Positions 9,067 to 16,307 are shown, counted from the first letter of the stretch. The stretch: DNA of 43,384 nt from Bacteroidales bacterium (GCA_029983675.1 JASBYY010000025.1:1-43384), one strand, 5' to 3'. Translations and numbers: made by a program. Notes: a model not told the origin generated them from the sequence alone.

Positions 9067-10119
9067 ATGAAAACGAAAAGAAAAATTCAAGTAAGAATCA
9101 TCCTTGTTGCGATGATGGGCTTGTTGTTCATGTTTGGAACATCCACAACAATCTTTGCACAAGATGAAACAAAAGAAACGACGGAAAAGCCGGCCAAGAA
9201 GAAATCGAAGTTCGGTTCTTTTCTTCGCAAAGTTGGTGAAAGTGCCACAGGAATCAACATGAGTGACGAAACTTTCATCGCGTGGGATCTTAAGGCCCAA
9301 ACCAAGGTGGAACTCTCCTTTATCAGTGCCGAAGGAGACGTGGCTTCACGAGAGGTGCTGCTGACGTTTTCCGCTAAAACGAAACAATCTGGAATAAGTT
9401 TGGAAATAGCAGGCATCTCAACATCCGATGAACAAGATTTTGCTGCTGATTTGAAAGGCAACAGGTTTGAAATCGATCGCAAAGTAGATGCCGGGAAAAA
9501 GGATCTCATAGAAGGCATTCCTGTATTCTATAAGATTGCCTTGAAGAATGTGCCGATCGATTTGCCGGCAATTGAAGTGGTAAGTCTTGGATATTATCTA
9601 TGGTCCAAAGATAGTAATATCGGTTCCGGCATGGCTGGAACGCAACCGATGCAAATTCGTAACATTCCCATTCAATGGAACAATCCCGGAACAGAAAATC
9701 TCGTAGGGTGGACTGCCAGTGCCAGGCTTATGTGTGACCTTAACGTGGTTTCGTGTATTGGAGACGCTTCGGGCAATGTTGTTCTAACCCTTGCGGCCAC
9801 AGCGAAAAACGACAATTTAAAATTAGAATTGGGAAAAACGAATAATAATTCCCAAATAGTGGAAGCCTTCAACAATTCAGGTGCAAATTATGAAGGAACA
9901 TGCCCTGGTTCGTATTCCGAATGTGTAGGACAAAAAGAATTAATCAAGGGATTGCCAGTCCAATTTCAATTTGTTTTTTCCGGAATAGAAAATGCCATAC
10001 CTTCTTTTGATTTAATCAAGTCAGAGTTTTACCTATGGTCGCCCAACGGAAGTTGCGGGTCAAATATGTCTGGGGTTCAGCCTGTTCAAATTAGGAATAT
10101 ACGCATTGCATGGGAATAA
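9067..10119 (+). CDS. Secreted protein with two tandem copies of an unknown domain
   Basis: A 350-residue protein that I do not recognise. It has a signal peptide (residues ~1-32, ending near TTIFAQDE), then a short Lys-rich linker (~36-46), then two related domains of about 130 residues. Both end alike: domain 1 has YYLWSKDSNIGSGMAG then QPMQIRNIPIQWN (from Y176), and domain 2 has FYLWSPNGSCGSNMSG then QPVQIRNIRIAWE (to the C-terminus). Each also has a V-L-T/A-L..A-K-N/Q strand pattern early and a KDLIEGIPV / KELIKGLPV motif midway. The pattern suggests a beta-rich periplasmic or surface fold made by internal duplication. A lipoprotein gene follows after 34 bp and is probably co-transcribed. 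Confidence 0.75.
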   Translation: MKTKRKIQVRIILVAMMGLLFMFGTSTTIFAQDETKETTEKPAKKKSKFGSFLRKVGESATGINMSDETFIAWDLKAQTKVELSFISAEGDVASREVLLTFSAKTKQSGISLEIAGISTSDEQDFAADLKGNRFEIDRKVDAGKKDLIEGIPVFYKIALKNVPIDLPAIEVVSLGYYLWSKDSNIGSGMAGTQPMQIRNIPIQWNNPGTENLVGWTASARLMCDLNVVSCIGDASGNVVLTLAATAKNDNLKLELGKTNNNSQIVEAFNNSGANYEGTCPGSYSECVGQKELIKGLPVQFQFVFSGIENAIPSFDLIKSEFYLWSPNGSCGSNMSGVQPVQIRNIRIAWE

Positions 10120-10153
10120 AATCATTTATTGTTTCACTTAAAATCATAACGTT

Positions 10154-10837
10154 ATGAAAAACAAAACCTTTATCACATTGTCAACAGGCATGGTGCTTGG
10201 CATCGTCTTGTTGTTCACCGCATGCGGCGGTGGAAGCGGTAGCAGCAGTTCCGCTAAAAAGCTGCCCACACACGAAGTCTTCGGCGATATCCTCGATATT
10301 GCCAACCGGTACCATTACACGGATTCCGTCAGGGAAGCGGAATGCGTTGCGAAAATTGAAAAATTGAAGCTGAAGGGCCTCAGCGAAAGCTCGGTGCAAA
10401 AAATCACCGCTTTAAGGGCACAGAGGAAGCAAGATGAAAAAAACTCGAAAGCCGAACTTGAAGAAGCCATCGCTAAAGAAAAGTCCAATATCATAGGGAA
10501 AAAAGTTCCTTTTGAAGTTGAAGAGGGGCTGGGCTATGAAGTAACCGATTTTACCGTTGTGGACGTAGAGAAAGACGGTGATGTATCAGCCAAATGTCAG
10601 TTGAAAATCACCGATGCCAAAGCGGCAGATATCATTGGGGGCAAACTTTTTATAGAGTTTGACTTCTTTGACAAAGACGGAAATAGTATGGGAAAGAAGG
10701 GTGCCGCTTATGTAAAACTGCCCGAAGCAGCCGATGGAGCTACCGCAAGCCAGGGAATTCTTTTTAACACGTCCAGTAATAGAGCGAAAAAGTATGTCAA
10801 TTTCGCCAAAGTGAAGTTTCTAAAAGAAAACGGGTAA
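10154..10837 (+). CDS. Putative lipoprotein
   Basis: A 227-residue protein with a lipoprotein signal peptide: a hydrophobic stretch ends in the lipobox LFTAC, with C24 as the predicted acylated residue, followed by a Gly/Ser-rich tether (GGGSGSSSS). A charged helical segment (~residues 60-110, rich in Glu and Lys) is followed by a beta-rich part (~115-225) with GYEVTDFTVVDVEKDGDVS. No family was recognised. It sits directly behind the two-domain secreted protein and probably shares its transcript. Confidence 0.75.
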   Translation: MKNKTFITLSTGMVLGIVLLFTACGGGSGSSSSAKKLPTHEVFGDILDIANRYHYTDSVREAECVAKIEKLKLKGLSESSVQKITALRAQRKQDEKNSKAELEEAIAKEKSNIIGKKVPFEVEEGLGYEVTDFTVVDVEKDGDVSAKCQLKITDAKAADIIGGKLFIEFDFFDKDGNSMGKKGAAYVKLPEAADGATASQGILFNTSSNRAKKYVNFAKVKFLKENG

Positions 10838-10845
10838 AATCATAC

Positions 10846-10908
10846 TCGCAAGAAGTTTCTAGGGCAAAGGCCTTTCAGGTGGATTGGATCCAATCAGCTG
10901 TCTTGCGA
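10846..10908. repeat. Nested inverted repeats between the lipoprotein and the second POT gene
   Basis: TCGCAAG (10846-10852) and CTTGCGA (10902-10908) are a perfect inverted pair. They enclose two perfect palindromes, AAAGGCCTTT (10866-10875) and GATTGGATCCAATC (10882-10895). Together they could fold into a branched structure downstream of the lipoprotein stop codon, acting as a terminator or mRNA end. Confidence 0.45.
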
Positions 10909-10943
10909 ACGTGATAGGATGATTTCTGGTAGGAAACCATATC

Positions 10944-10972
10944 TTGATAATGATTGTTTTTCACTAATTTTG
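10944..10972 (+). promoter_or_regulatory. Promoter for the second POT gene
   Basis: A TTG at 10944-10946 is followed after 18 bp by TAATTTTG (10965-10972), close to the Bacteroidota sigma factor consensus. A small leader hairpin (CTCAGG 10984-10989 with CCTGAG 10997-11002) follows before the ATG at 11036. Confidence 0.6.
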
Positions 10973-11035
10973 CAGCTTAAAATCTCAGGGTTAGCTCCTG
11001 AGGTCGCAATAAAATGATTAACCAATTCAATTGTC

Positions 11036-12718
11036 ATGTTCAAAGGACATCCTAAAGGGCTATACGCCCTCGCTTTGGCCAACACGGGTGAACGCTTCGG
11101 CTACTACACCATGTTGGCCATTTTCGTGCTTTTCCTGCAAGCCAAGTTCGGCTACAATGAGGCGCAGGCCGGCAATATTTATGGCATCTTCTTAGGATGC
11201 GTATATTTCATGCCGCTTATCGGAGGCATCCTCGCCGACCGTTTCGGCTACGGCAAGATGGTGACGACGGGTATCGCCGTCATGTTTCTCGGCTATTTCT
11301 TGCTCGCTTTCCCGCTCGACAATGCCATGGCAAAAGTCAGCATGTTTGCGGCTTTAGCCTTGATCGCCATGGGAACGGGTTTGTTCAAGGGCAATCTGCA
11401 AGTGATGGTGGGCAACCTTTATGATGAAGCCAAATACAGCGCTTTCCGCGATAACGGATTCAGCTTGTTCTATATGGCCATCAACATTGGTTCCATGTTT
11501 GCGCCGATCACGGCGACCAAGGTCACTGACTTGTTCTTGGGCAAGGCCGGATTCAGCTATGTGCCGCAGATCCCTTCACTGGCGCATCAGTATATAGACG
11601 GCACCATCACTCCCGATGCCTTGCAGAGCTTTCAGACATTGGCGGTGCAGCAGGGCTATGCCGTCGATAATTTGAGTGCCTTTGCCAACGACTATATCAA
11701 TGCCTTGTCAGGGGCTTATAACTATGGTTTTGGTGTTGCCTGCATTTCGTTGGTGCTTTCCATCGCCATCTACCTTTGCTGCCGCAGGTGGTTCAAACAT
11801 GCCGATGTCAACACGAAGCAGGCGAAGCAGATGGCGCATACCACGGTGCATGTCGAAGATCTTTCGCGGGAGCAGACCCGTTCGCGCATCATGGCTCTGG
11901 CATTGGTCTTTGTGGTGGTGATTTTCTTCTGGATGTCGTTCCAGCAAAGCGGTCTCTGCCTGACGTATTTCGCCCGCGACTACACGGCGAGCACGGCATC
12001 GGGCTTTACGCGCATCGGGTTCAACATTTGGGCGCTGACCTTGATAGCCATTTCGGTTTATACCTTGTTCTCCACCTTCCAGTCAAAGGAGAAGAAAAAC
12101 AAATATATTCTCGGCGGCGTGACCTTGCTTTTATGGGCGGGCGCTTTTGCGCTTTACAAGGGTATGGACGATGTGATCAACACTTTGCCGCAACAGTTCC
12201 AGCAGTTCAATCCTTTCTTTGTAGTGGCGTTAACGCCGGTTGCCATGGCGGTATTCAGCGCATTGGCAAAACGAGGGAAAGAACCGTCCTCGCCGCGTAA
12301 GATCGGTTTCGGCATGGTGGTTGCCGCCATGGGTTTCCTCATCATGGCATTGGCATCCGTTCACTTGGCGAGTCCGGCGGCCTTGAAGTCCGTCGGTGGG
12401 GTCAGTGATGTGCTGGTGTCGCCCAACTGGCTCATTAGCACCTATCTTGTGCTGACTTTCGCCGAGCTATTACTCAGTCCGATTGGCATCTCTTTCGTCA
12501 CCAAGGTGGCGCCTCCGAAGTTCAAGGGCATGATGATGGGGCTGTGGTTCTGTGTGACCGCTATCGGCAACTACCTCACCAGCGTCATCGCCCGCATCTG
12601 GGGCACGGGGATGCCTCTGTGGATGGTTTGGAGTTTGCTCATCGTGCTGTGTCTCCTTTCTGCCGTCTTCATTTTCTCGATCATGAAACGATTGGAAAAG
12701 GCGACCTCGGATTGTTAA
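11036..12718 (+). CDS. POT/PTR-family peptide:H+ symporter (second copy)
   Basis: A 560-residue membrane transporter homologous to the one at 5213. It lacks that protein's N-terminal extra helix: HPKGL is at residue 5 here and residue 39 there. The proton-coupling motif again reads N-T-G-E-R (N16, E19, R20), with Asn in place of the first Glu of ExxER. GTGLFKGNLQ and a C-terminal LLSPIGISFVTK match the family. The predicted role is di/tripeptide uptake in the inner membrane. A 104-bp internal piece of this gene (11722-11825) and its last 20 bp occur again at 16173-16290 in a rearranged copy. Confidence 0.93.
   Translation: MFKGHPKGLYALALANTGERFGYYTMLAIFVLFLQAKFGYNEAQAGNIYGIFLGCVYFMPLIGGILADRFGYGKMVTTGIAVMFLGYFLLAFPLDNAMAKVSMFAALALIAMGTGLFKGNLQVMVGNLYDEAKYSAFRDNGFSLFYMAINIGSMFAPITATKVTDLFLGKAGFSYVPQIPSLAHQYIDGTITPDALQSFQTLAVQQGYAVDNLSAFANDYINALSGAYNYGFGVACISLVLSIAIYLCCRRWFKHADVNTKQAKQMAHTTVHVEDLSREQTRSRIMALALVFVVVIFFWMSFQQSGLCLTYFARDYTASTASGFTRIGFNIWALTLIAISVYTLFSTFQSKEKKNKYILGGVTLLLWAGAFALYKGMDDVINTLPQQFQQFNPFFVVALTPVAMAVFSALAKRGKEPSSPRKIGFGMVVAAMGFLIMALASVHLASPAALKSVGGVSDVLVSPNWLISTYLVLTFAELLLSPIGISFVTKVAPPKFKGMMMGLWFCVTAIGNYLTSVIARIWGTGMPLWMVWSLLIVLCLLSAVFIFSIMKRLEKATSDC
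11722..11825 (+). repeat. Duplicated POT internal segment (copy 1 of A)
   Basis: Nearly identical to 16173-16276; the differences seen are GCCGAT/ACCGAT and GAAGCAGG/GAAACAGG. This copy is inside the intact POT gene. It ends at the six bases AGGCGA, which also occur where the second duplicated segment begins. Confidence 0.9.
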
Positions 12719-12735
12719 TTGCCATCGCGAATTTC

Positions 12736-12773
12736 AAAGAGGCTGTCCGATGTTTTTCGGGCGGCCTTTTTTT
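12736..12773 (+). terminator. Terminator of the second POT gene
   Basis: AAAGAGGCTGTCCG pairs (with G-T pairs) with CGGGCGGCCTTTTTTT. The stem is GC-rich and the tail has seven T's. The same element is repeated at 16308-16345. Confidence 0.85.
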
Positions 12774-12817
12774 GCAACGGACGGAAGATTTGTTTTTCGT
12801 TTTTTGGGATTGTATTG

Positions 12818-12825
12818 TATTTTTG
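12818..12825 (+). promoter_or_regulatory. -7 box of the truncated fic copy
   Basis: TATTTTTG, identical to the box before the intact fic gene (16390-16397). Here it would drive only the broken 5' end of fic. Confidence 0.4.
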
Positions 12826-12859
12826 CAATGGATTAGAAGGCAATATAGGAGATCGTGAA

Positions 12860-12973
12860 ATGACAACACAGGAAGAAAAACTGCTTGATTTGCTTGGATT
12901 CCAAAACGAATACGGCCTTCTTGAAGCCAAGGCGGGCATAGGTCAGGTCTTACACTGCTTTCATATATTCTGA
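12860..12973 (+). pseudogene. 5' remnant of a fic gene
   Basis: The frame starts exactly like the intact Fic protein at 16432 (MTTQEEKLLDLLG, against MTTQEEELLDLLG). It leaves that sequence after codon 13 and ends 24 codons later. No Fic motif follows. It is the 5' stub left on the far side of the 3.3-kb insertion/rearrangement, and it still carries the promoter. Confidence 0.8.
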
Positions 12974-13231
12974 CAACATGAGCGCTTATTGTTGAGTTGA
13001 AGCCGACATTTGAGGTTGACAACCGTCTCTATGTGACTTGGAGGGTGAAGCTGTAAGCATAGATTTCCCGCAGGTACATTGAAAGTGCGATGGGAAGAGT
13101 TTGTCGTCAAAAAGGTCTTCCATTCAAAATGCAAAAAAACAAGTGTTTTCACGCTTGTACAAATTTGATCCCATTACAACATTCAAATTATGAACAAATT
13201 GCAACTTTATGATAAAAAATCAGCAAAAAAC

Positions 13232-13260
13232 TTGACAAATGAAAAAAGAATGCGTATTAT
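13232..13260 (+). promoter_or_regulatory. Sigma70-like TTGACA-N17-TATTAT promoter candidate
   Basis: TTGACA at 13232-13237 and TATTAT at 13255-13260 are separated by exactly 17 bp. This is the classic sigma70 layout and not the TTTG/TAnnTTTG layout seen elsewhere in the window. AAAGGAAA and then ATG (13296) follow. Confidence 0.4.
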
Positions 13261-13295
13261 TGCTCCGTAAAAACCCTTTTTGAAAGGAAACGACC

Positions 13296-13559
13296 ATGAT
13301 GCCTGATCTTTCGATAGCAAAATTAGCGGTATCGCTCATTGAAAAAGCGAGACGGCAAGGGTTGTTATCCCTTTCGAGCATCGTTCCGCCCATTCTATTG
13401 ACTACAAATCATTCAACGACAATCTCTTCGGAAGCGGGCAAGGTGCGTGCTTTGCCTTGTGCCGGAAGAGGATGCCAGGGCAGAAAACAGCCTTTCATTT
13501 GGGTGCTGGGGAAGAATAAGCTCATCCGAGTGGCGGCCTCCGTTGCCTTGTATAGCTGA
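13296..13559 (+). CDS. Doubtful 87-residue hypothetical protein
   Basis: The frame begins MMPDLSIAKLAVSLIEKARR and is preceded by AAAGGAAA about 7 nt before the ATG and by a sigma70-like promoter. Against it: the C-terminal half has odd composition, no family is recognised, and the opposite strand is open over the same stretch. I list it because its promoter and ribosome-binding site line up, not because the protein is convincing. Confidence 0.25.
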   Translation: MMPDLSIAKLAVSLIEKARRQGLLSLSSIVPPILLTTNHSTTISSEAGKVRALPCAGRGCQGRKQPFIWVLGKNKLIRVAASVALYS

Positions 13560-13653
13560 GGCGGCGGCTTCGGCAAGGGTGGCATTTCATCCGACTTGCG
13601 GGAGTTCCGGGATGGTAAGGCGAACAGGAAAGCCGTATCGGGCTTCGCCATAA

Positions 13654-13676
13654 AGTCGGCAAAAACAAAGCCGACT
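13654..13676. repeat. Small inverted repeat
   Basis: AGTCGGC and GCCGACT form a perfect 7-bp stem with a 9-nt A-rich loop, 43 bp before the Cys-rich lipoprotein gene. There is no T-run, so it may be a leader hairpin or an operator rather than a terminator. Confidence 0.4.
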
Positions 13677-13718
13677 GATATTCTAAAATGAATTGCAAAC
13701 CTTTAAAAACAAATTCAA

Positions 13719-14387
13719 ATGAAAATTAAATATTTATTATTTATTACGTTTACAGTATGCATTTCGGTTTTCTTCTCATGCCAAAAGCAAGAGATCAAAG
13801 AGAGGTCTGAAGCCAACCACAGGGTGGCCTTGGCTATGAGAAATGATGTTGGACAAATCGTAAATCTTTTAAAAGTTGAGGACATTCAAAAGAAAATCAA
13901 TGCAAATGTGTCTAAAGATGGTCAATATGTAATTGAGTCATACAAATTCACTGATGCTACTGATGACACTCCTTACATCCTCACAGTCAGCTACTTCGAC
14001 TTGAATGAGGATCGTGCGTACAATGTCGGTTTTGTCGGAGATTATTTTGAAGAAGTCGCCAATGCTTTTTATGCCAAAGAAAATGTAGTTGATGGCAATT
14101 TCGATATCGTCATTACCAACGACTCTATTGCCCGTAGTGTTAATTGGGTGTTCAGCCTGCTTGAAGACCAAGGTGCTTCCTACTGTCCACCAGGATGGTT
14201 CGTAAGATGCAGTCCAACAAATTGCAAAGCGGGTAGTTGCGTCCCTATGTGGTCTGGAGGGAGTGCGATGTGTTCGCCCTGCGAACCCCTAAAAGAGGAG
14301 CTTAATTCGTCATGTGCGGCTAGTGATGGTCCCTTTTGGAAAGCTGTATCGGCAATTGCGAGCATACTGAATCTATTCTTTAATTAA
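13719..14387 (+). CDS. Cys-rich putative lipoprotein
   Basis: A 222-residue exported protein of no recognised family. The signal peptide ends in a lipobox-like VFFSC with C21 as the likely acylated residue. Residues ~25-140 are a mixed alpha/beta region. Residues ~150-205 hold a dense cysteine cluster (YCPPGWFVRCSPTNC, then GSCV, then MCSPCEP, then SSC). The C-terminus is hydrophobic. The next two genes encode a thioredoxin-fold protein and a DUF1573 lipoprotein, so the cysteines may be substrates for the redox partner (inference). The gene is AT-rich compared with the flanking POT and que genes and lies in the inserted block. Confidence 0.72.
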   Translation: MKIKYLLFITFTVCISVFFSCQKQEIKERSEANHRVALAMRNDVGQIVNLLKVEDIQKKINANVSKDGQYVIESYKFTDATDDTPYILTVSYFDLNEDRAYNVGFVGDYFEEVANAFYAKENVVDGNFDIVITNDSIARSVNWVFSLLEDQGASYCPPGWFVRCSPTNCKAGSCVPMWSGGSAMCSPCEPLKEELNSSCAASDGPFWKAVSAIASILNLFFN

Positions 14388-14395
14388 TCCCAATA

Positions 14396-14426
14396 AATAG
14401 AGAGCAGGGTTTCCTTGCTCTCTATT
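14396..14426 (+). terminator. Hairpin between the Cys-rich lipoprotein and the thioredoxin-fold gene
   Basis: AATAGAGAGCA pairs perfectly with TGCTCTCTATT (11 bp) around a 9-nt loop, just after the stop at 14387. The tail is not a pure T-run, so it may be an attenuator or 3' mRNA stabiliser that lowers expression of the downstream genes. It overlaps the in-frame ATG at 14415, which argues for the later start at 14457. Confidence 0.6.
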
Positions 14427-14456
14427 GCAATTCATAATCTCGAAAAAACAAGAACA

Positions 14457-15698
14457 ATGGAAGAGTCAATTAGAAAACATGTTAGAATAACCTTGGCTTT
14501 AGCCTTGCTTTTCATGGTGGTAAACACCAGCTTGCCCCAAGAAAGATTCAGTCTCAAAAGTTTTGTTAAATATTGTAAATCATCGAAGCATTCTATTGCA
14601 AGCAATAGCCAGCGATTTGCGCGGTCTGTTCATTATGTGAGATGGATTGGCGACGATAAGGCAGATGAATTTGATTATCAAATCGTCTGCAACAAAGACA
14701 GAAGAAATGCTTATTTTGCAATGATTGAGGACTATAGAATTGTTGTGTTCGACAAAAAAAAGTACATTGAAATCAATAATGACAATAATGACCTCATAAG
14801 CATCAGAAGGAGAAAGAAAGGAAGAATGTATTATTCTACTTTACGGTACAACGATGAGAAAAACCATTGTTGTTTACACTATTATCTTTATAATGTGATG
14901 AACGCCTTGTCAATGCCAATAATCACAAGCTGTACTGAGGAGATTGTTAGGAACAAAAAAGCATACAAATACACTGCCTGCGAAAAACAAAAAGCAACCG
15001 CATCAAACGGCTCAACAATTAATATTACAGAAACAAAGGAGTTGTGGATTGACTTTAACACGCTGGAAATAGATAGTGTTATAGAAAAACGCACTAACCA
15101 TTTTGAGGATGGGAAAACAGAAGTTGTTACTACTAAAGAGTATGTAGCTGTAAATCAATTATTTGATTTTGATACATTTGAGAAACTTCTGGACTTTGAC
15201 AATCCCAAATACAAGCATTATTCAAGGCGTGACGAAAACAATTTGCCATATCGCAACGTGTTGTCCGAAAATAAAGAAATGAACGACCAGATACTCAACT
15301 TTCCCATAGTCAATCTTACTGGTGAAACAATAACGATAAGAGAGCAAAGCGGATGGCTTCTGCTTGACTTCTGGCAGTTTGGCTGTCCGTCTTGTTTTGC
15401 CCAGTTCAAGAAATTTGCCCAAGAGAACGATTCCTTAGGTTCAACCATTCTTGAACAAAATAAAGTGTCCATCTTAAGCATCCACCCATATTCTGATAAT
15501 ATGGATAAGATGGGGCAAATCGGTGAAAAATACAAGGTGTCAAAATACTTATACTCTGCAAAAGGCATGAATGGTCAACTTGAGATTGTAGGTTACCCGA
15601 CCTACTATCTTATTTCTCCCGATAAAGAAATAGTACTCAAACTAAAACGTCTTGAAGATTATTCCAAAATAATTCAAGTCATCAACAACCACAAATAA
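14457..15698 (+). CDS. Exported TlpA-like thioredoxin-fold protein
   Basis: About 413 residues. I prefer the ATG at 14457 because it leads straight into a signal peptide (hydrophobic core ~11-27, then NTSLPQERF). The first ~270 residues are a beta-rich domain with no name that I can assign. The C-terminal ~140 residues are a TlpA/ResA-like thioredoxin domain: LLDFWQFGCPSCFAQFKKF gives the redox pair C310-P-S-C313, and GYPTYYLI supplies the cis-Pro loop. It should act as a periplasmic thiol-disulfide oxidoreductase. The neighbours are a Cys-rich lipoprotein upstream and a DUF1573 lipoprotein 8 bp downstream, so the three probably work together. The gene is AT-rich with frequent AAA/AAT codons. 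Confidence 0.82.
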   Translation: MEESIRKHVRITLALALLFMVVNTSLPQERFSLKSFVKYCKSSKHSIASNSQRFARSVHYVRWIGDDKADEFDYQIVCNKDRRNAYFAMIEDYRIVVFDKKKYIEINNDNNDLISIRRRKKGRMYYSTLRYNDEKNHCCLHYYLYNVMNALSMPIITSCTEEIVRNKKAYKYTACEKQKATASNGSTINITETKELWIDFNTLEIDSVIEKRTNHFEDGKTEVVTTKEYVAVNQLFDFDTFEKLLDFDNPKYKHYSRRDENNLPYRNVLSENKEMNDQILNFPIVNLTGETITIREQSGWLLLDFWQFGCPSCFAQFKKFAQENDSLGSTILEQNKVSILSIHPYSDNMDKMGQIGEKYKVSKYLYSAKGMNGQLEIVGYPTYYLISPDKEIVLKLKRLEDYSKIIQVINNHK

Positions 15699-15706
15699 AT
15701 CTCACT

Positions 15707-16141
15707 ATGAATAAAAATCATCCATGTATTTCAGTTATGATCATTGTATGCGCCTTCGCTTTTATTAGTTGTAAAGACAAAAAAACAAGTATTATAGTTT
15801 GTGAAAGGGAAAATGATTCGTTACGAGGTCCGAAAATTGAATTCCTTGAAACGACCCACAATTTTGACACTATCAATACAATAGATGGAGGGCGGTATTC
15901 CTTCTGTTATAGCAATACGGGAGACCGACCCCTTGTGATTTCGAAAGTTCTTACCAATTGTGGTTGTCTTTCTACACACTGGTCATCCGAGCCTCTTAAA
16001 CCAGGAAAATGTGATACAATATCAATACAGATAACAACACGAAATCTTGGCAATCTAATGAAAGCTGTTGTTATTAAGAGTAATGCGGTAAATGAACCGG
16101 TTGTCACTTTAAGAATGACAGGCTATGTTGTAAGAGAATGA
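15707..16141 (+). CDS. DUF1573 lipoprotein
   Basis: A 144-residue protein. The signal peptide ends AFAFISC with C22 as the probable lipidated residue. The rest is a DUF1573 domain: HNFDTINTIDGGRYSFCYSNTGDRPLVI, then the family hallmark TNCGCLSTHW (Cys-Gly-Cys), then LKPGKCDTISIQ and a terminal VVTLRMTGYV. DUF1573 folds as an Ig-like beta sandwich and is common beside TlpA-like thioredoxins in Bacteroidota. Its biochemical role is not established. It is the last gene of the inserted cassette; its stop is followed at once by a hairpin and the duplicated POT fragment. Confidence 0.88.
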   Translation: MNKNHPCISVMIIVCAFAFISCKDKKTSIIVCERENDSLRGPKIEFLETTHNFDTINTIDGGRYSFCYSNTGDRPLVISKVLTNCGCLSTHWSSEPLKPGKCDTISIQITTRNLGNLMKAVVIKSNAVNEPVVTLRMTGYVVRE

Positions 16142-16145
16142 AAAG

Positions 16146-16172
16146 ACCTGCAATGACAGGTGCTTGCTTTTT
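16146..16172 (+). terminator. Terminator of the exported cassette
   Basis: ACCTG (16146-16150) pairs with CAGGT (16157-16161), followed by GCTTGCTTTTT. The T-run ends one base before the duplicated POT fragment begins at 16173, so the terminator marks the right end of the inserted block. Confidence 0.6.
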
Positions 16173-16276
16173 CTATGGTTTTGGTGTTGCCTGCATTTCG
16201 TTGGTGCTTTCCATCGCCATCTACCTTTGCTGCCGCAGGTGGTTCAAACATACCGATGTCAACACGAAACAGGCGA
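16173..16276 (+). repeat. Displaced POT gene fragment (copy 2 of A)
   Basis: Matches 11722-11825 inside the second POT gene. It has no start codon of its own and is joined directly to the segment matching the end of the same gene. The 873 bp that should separate them (11826-12698) are missing, and the junction lies at the shared bases AGGCGA (16271-16276). Confidence 0.88.
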
Positions 16277-16307
16277 CCTCGGATTGCTAATTGCCATCGT
16301 GAATTTC

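Larger units (their letters stand above)
12699..12897 (+). repeat. Duplicated POT end / fic start segment (copy 1 of B)
   Basis: A 199-bp segment matching 16271-16469 with a handful of substitutions and no gaps. It covers the last codons of the POT gene, its terminator, the -7 box of fic and the first codons of fic (MTTQEEKLLDLLG). Identity stops abruptly after TTGCTTGG at 12897. Confidence 0.93.
12974..13718. other. Degenerate 745-bp stretch, no confident gene
   Basis: No reading frame here looks like a normal protein gene. A 24-codon tail at about 13,000-13,056 ends in FEVDNRLYVTWRVKL and a stop; it looks like the C-terminus of a lost, possibly beta-barrel, protein. A promoter-like TTGACA/TATTAT pair lies at 13232-13260, followed by an 87-codon frame (13296-13559). 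The reverse strand of that frame is also open (13651-13409, with SDEMPPLPKPPPQLYKATEA). Both are low-complexity and Pro/Ser or Arg/Ser-rich, more like a dispersed non-coding repeat than two genes. A hairpin, AGTCGGC (13654-13660) with GCCGACT (13670-13676), precedes the next gene. Confidence 0.5.

Noticed and set aside
13409..13651. An 80-codon minus-strand frame in the rearranged block
   Set aside because: Pro/Ser-rich, overlaps an equally open frame on the other strand, and has no promoter; more likely a repeat than a gene.
12898..16172. The inserted cassette as a transposon
   Set aside because: No transposase, terminal inverted repeats or short target-site duplication were seen at the breakpoints; the flanking repeats are pieces of host genes.
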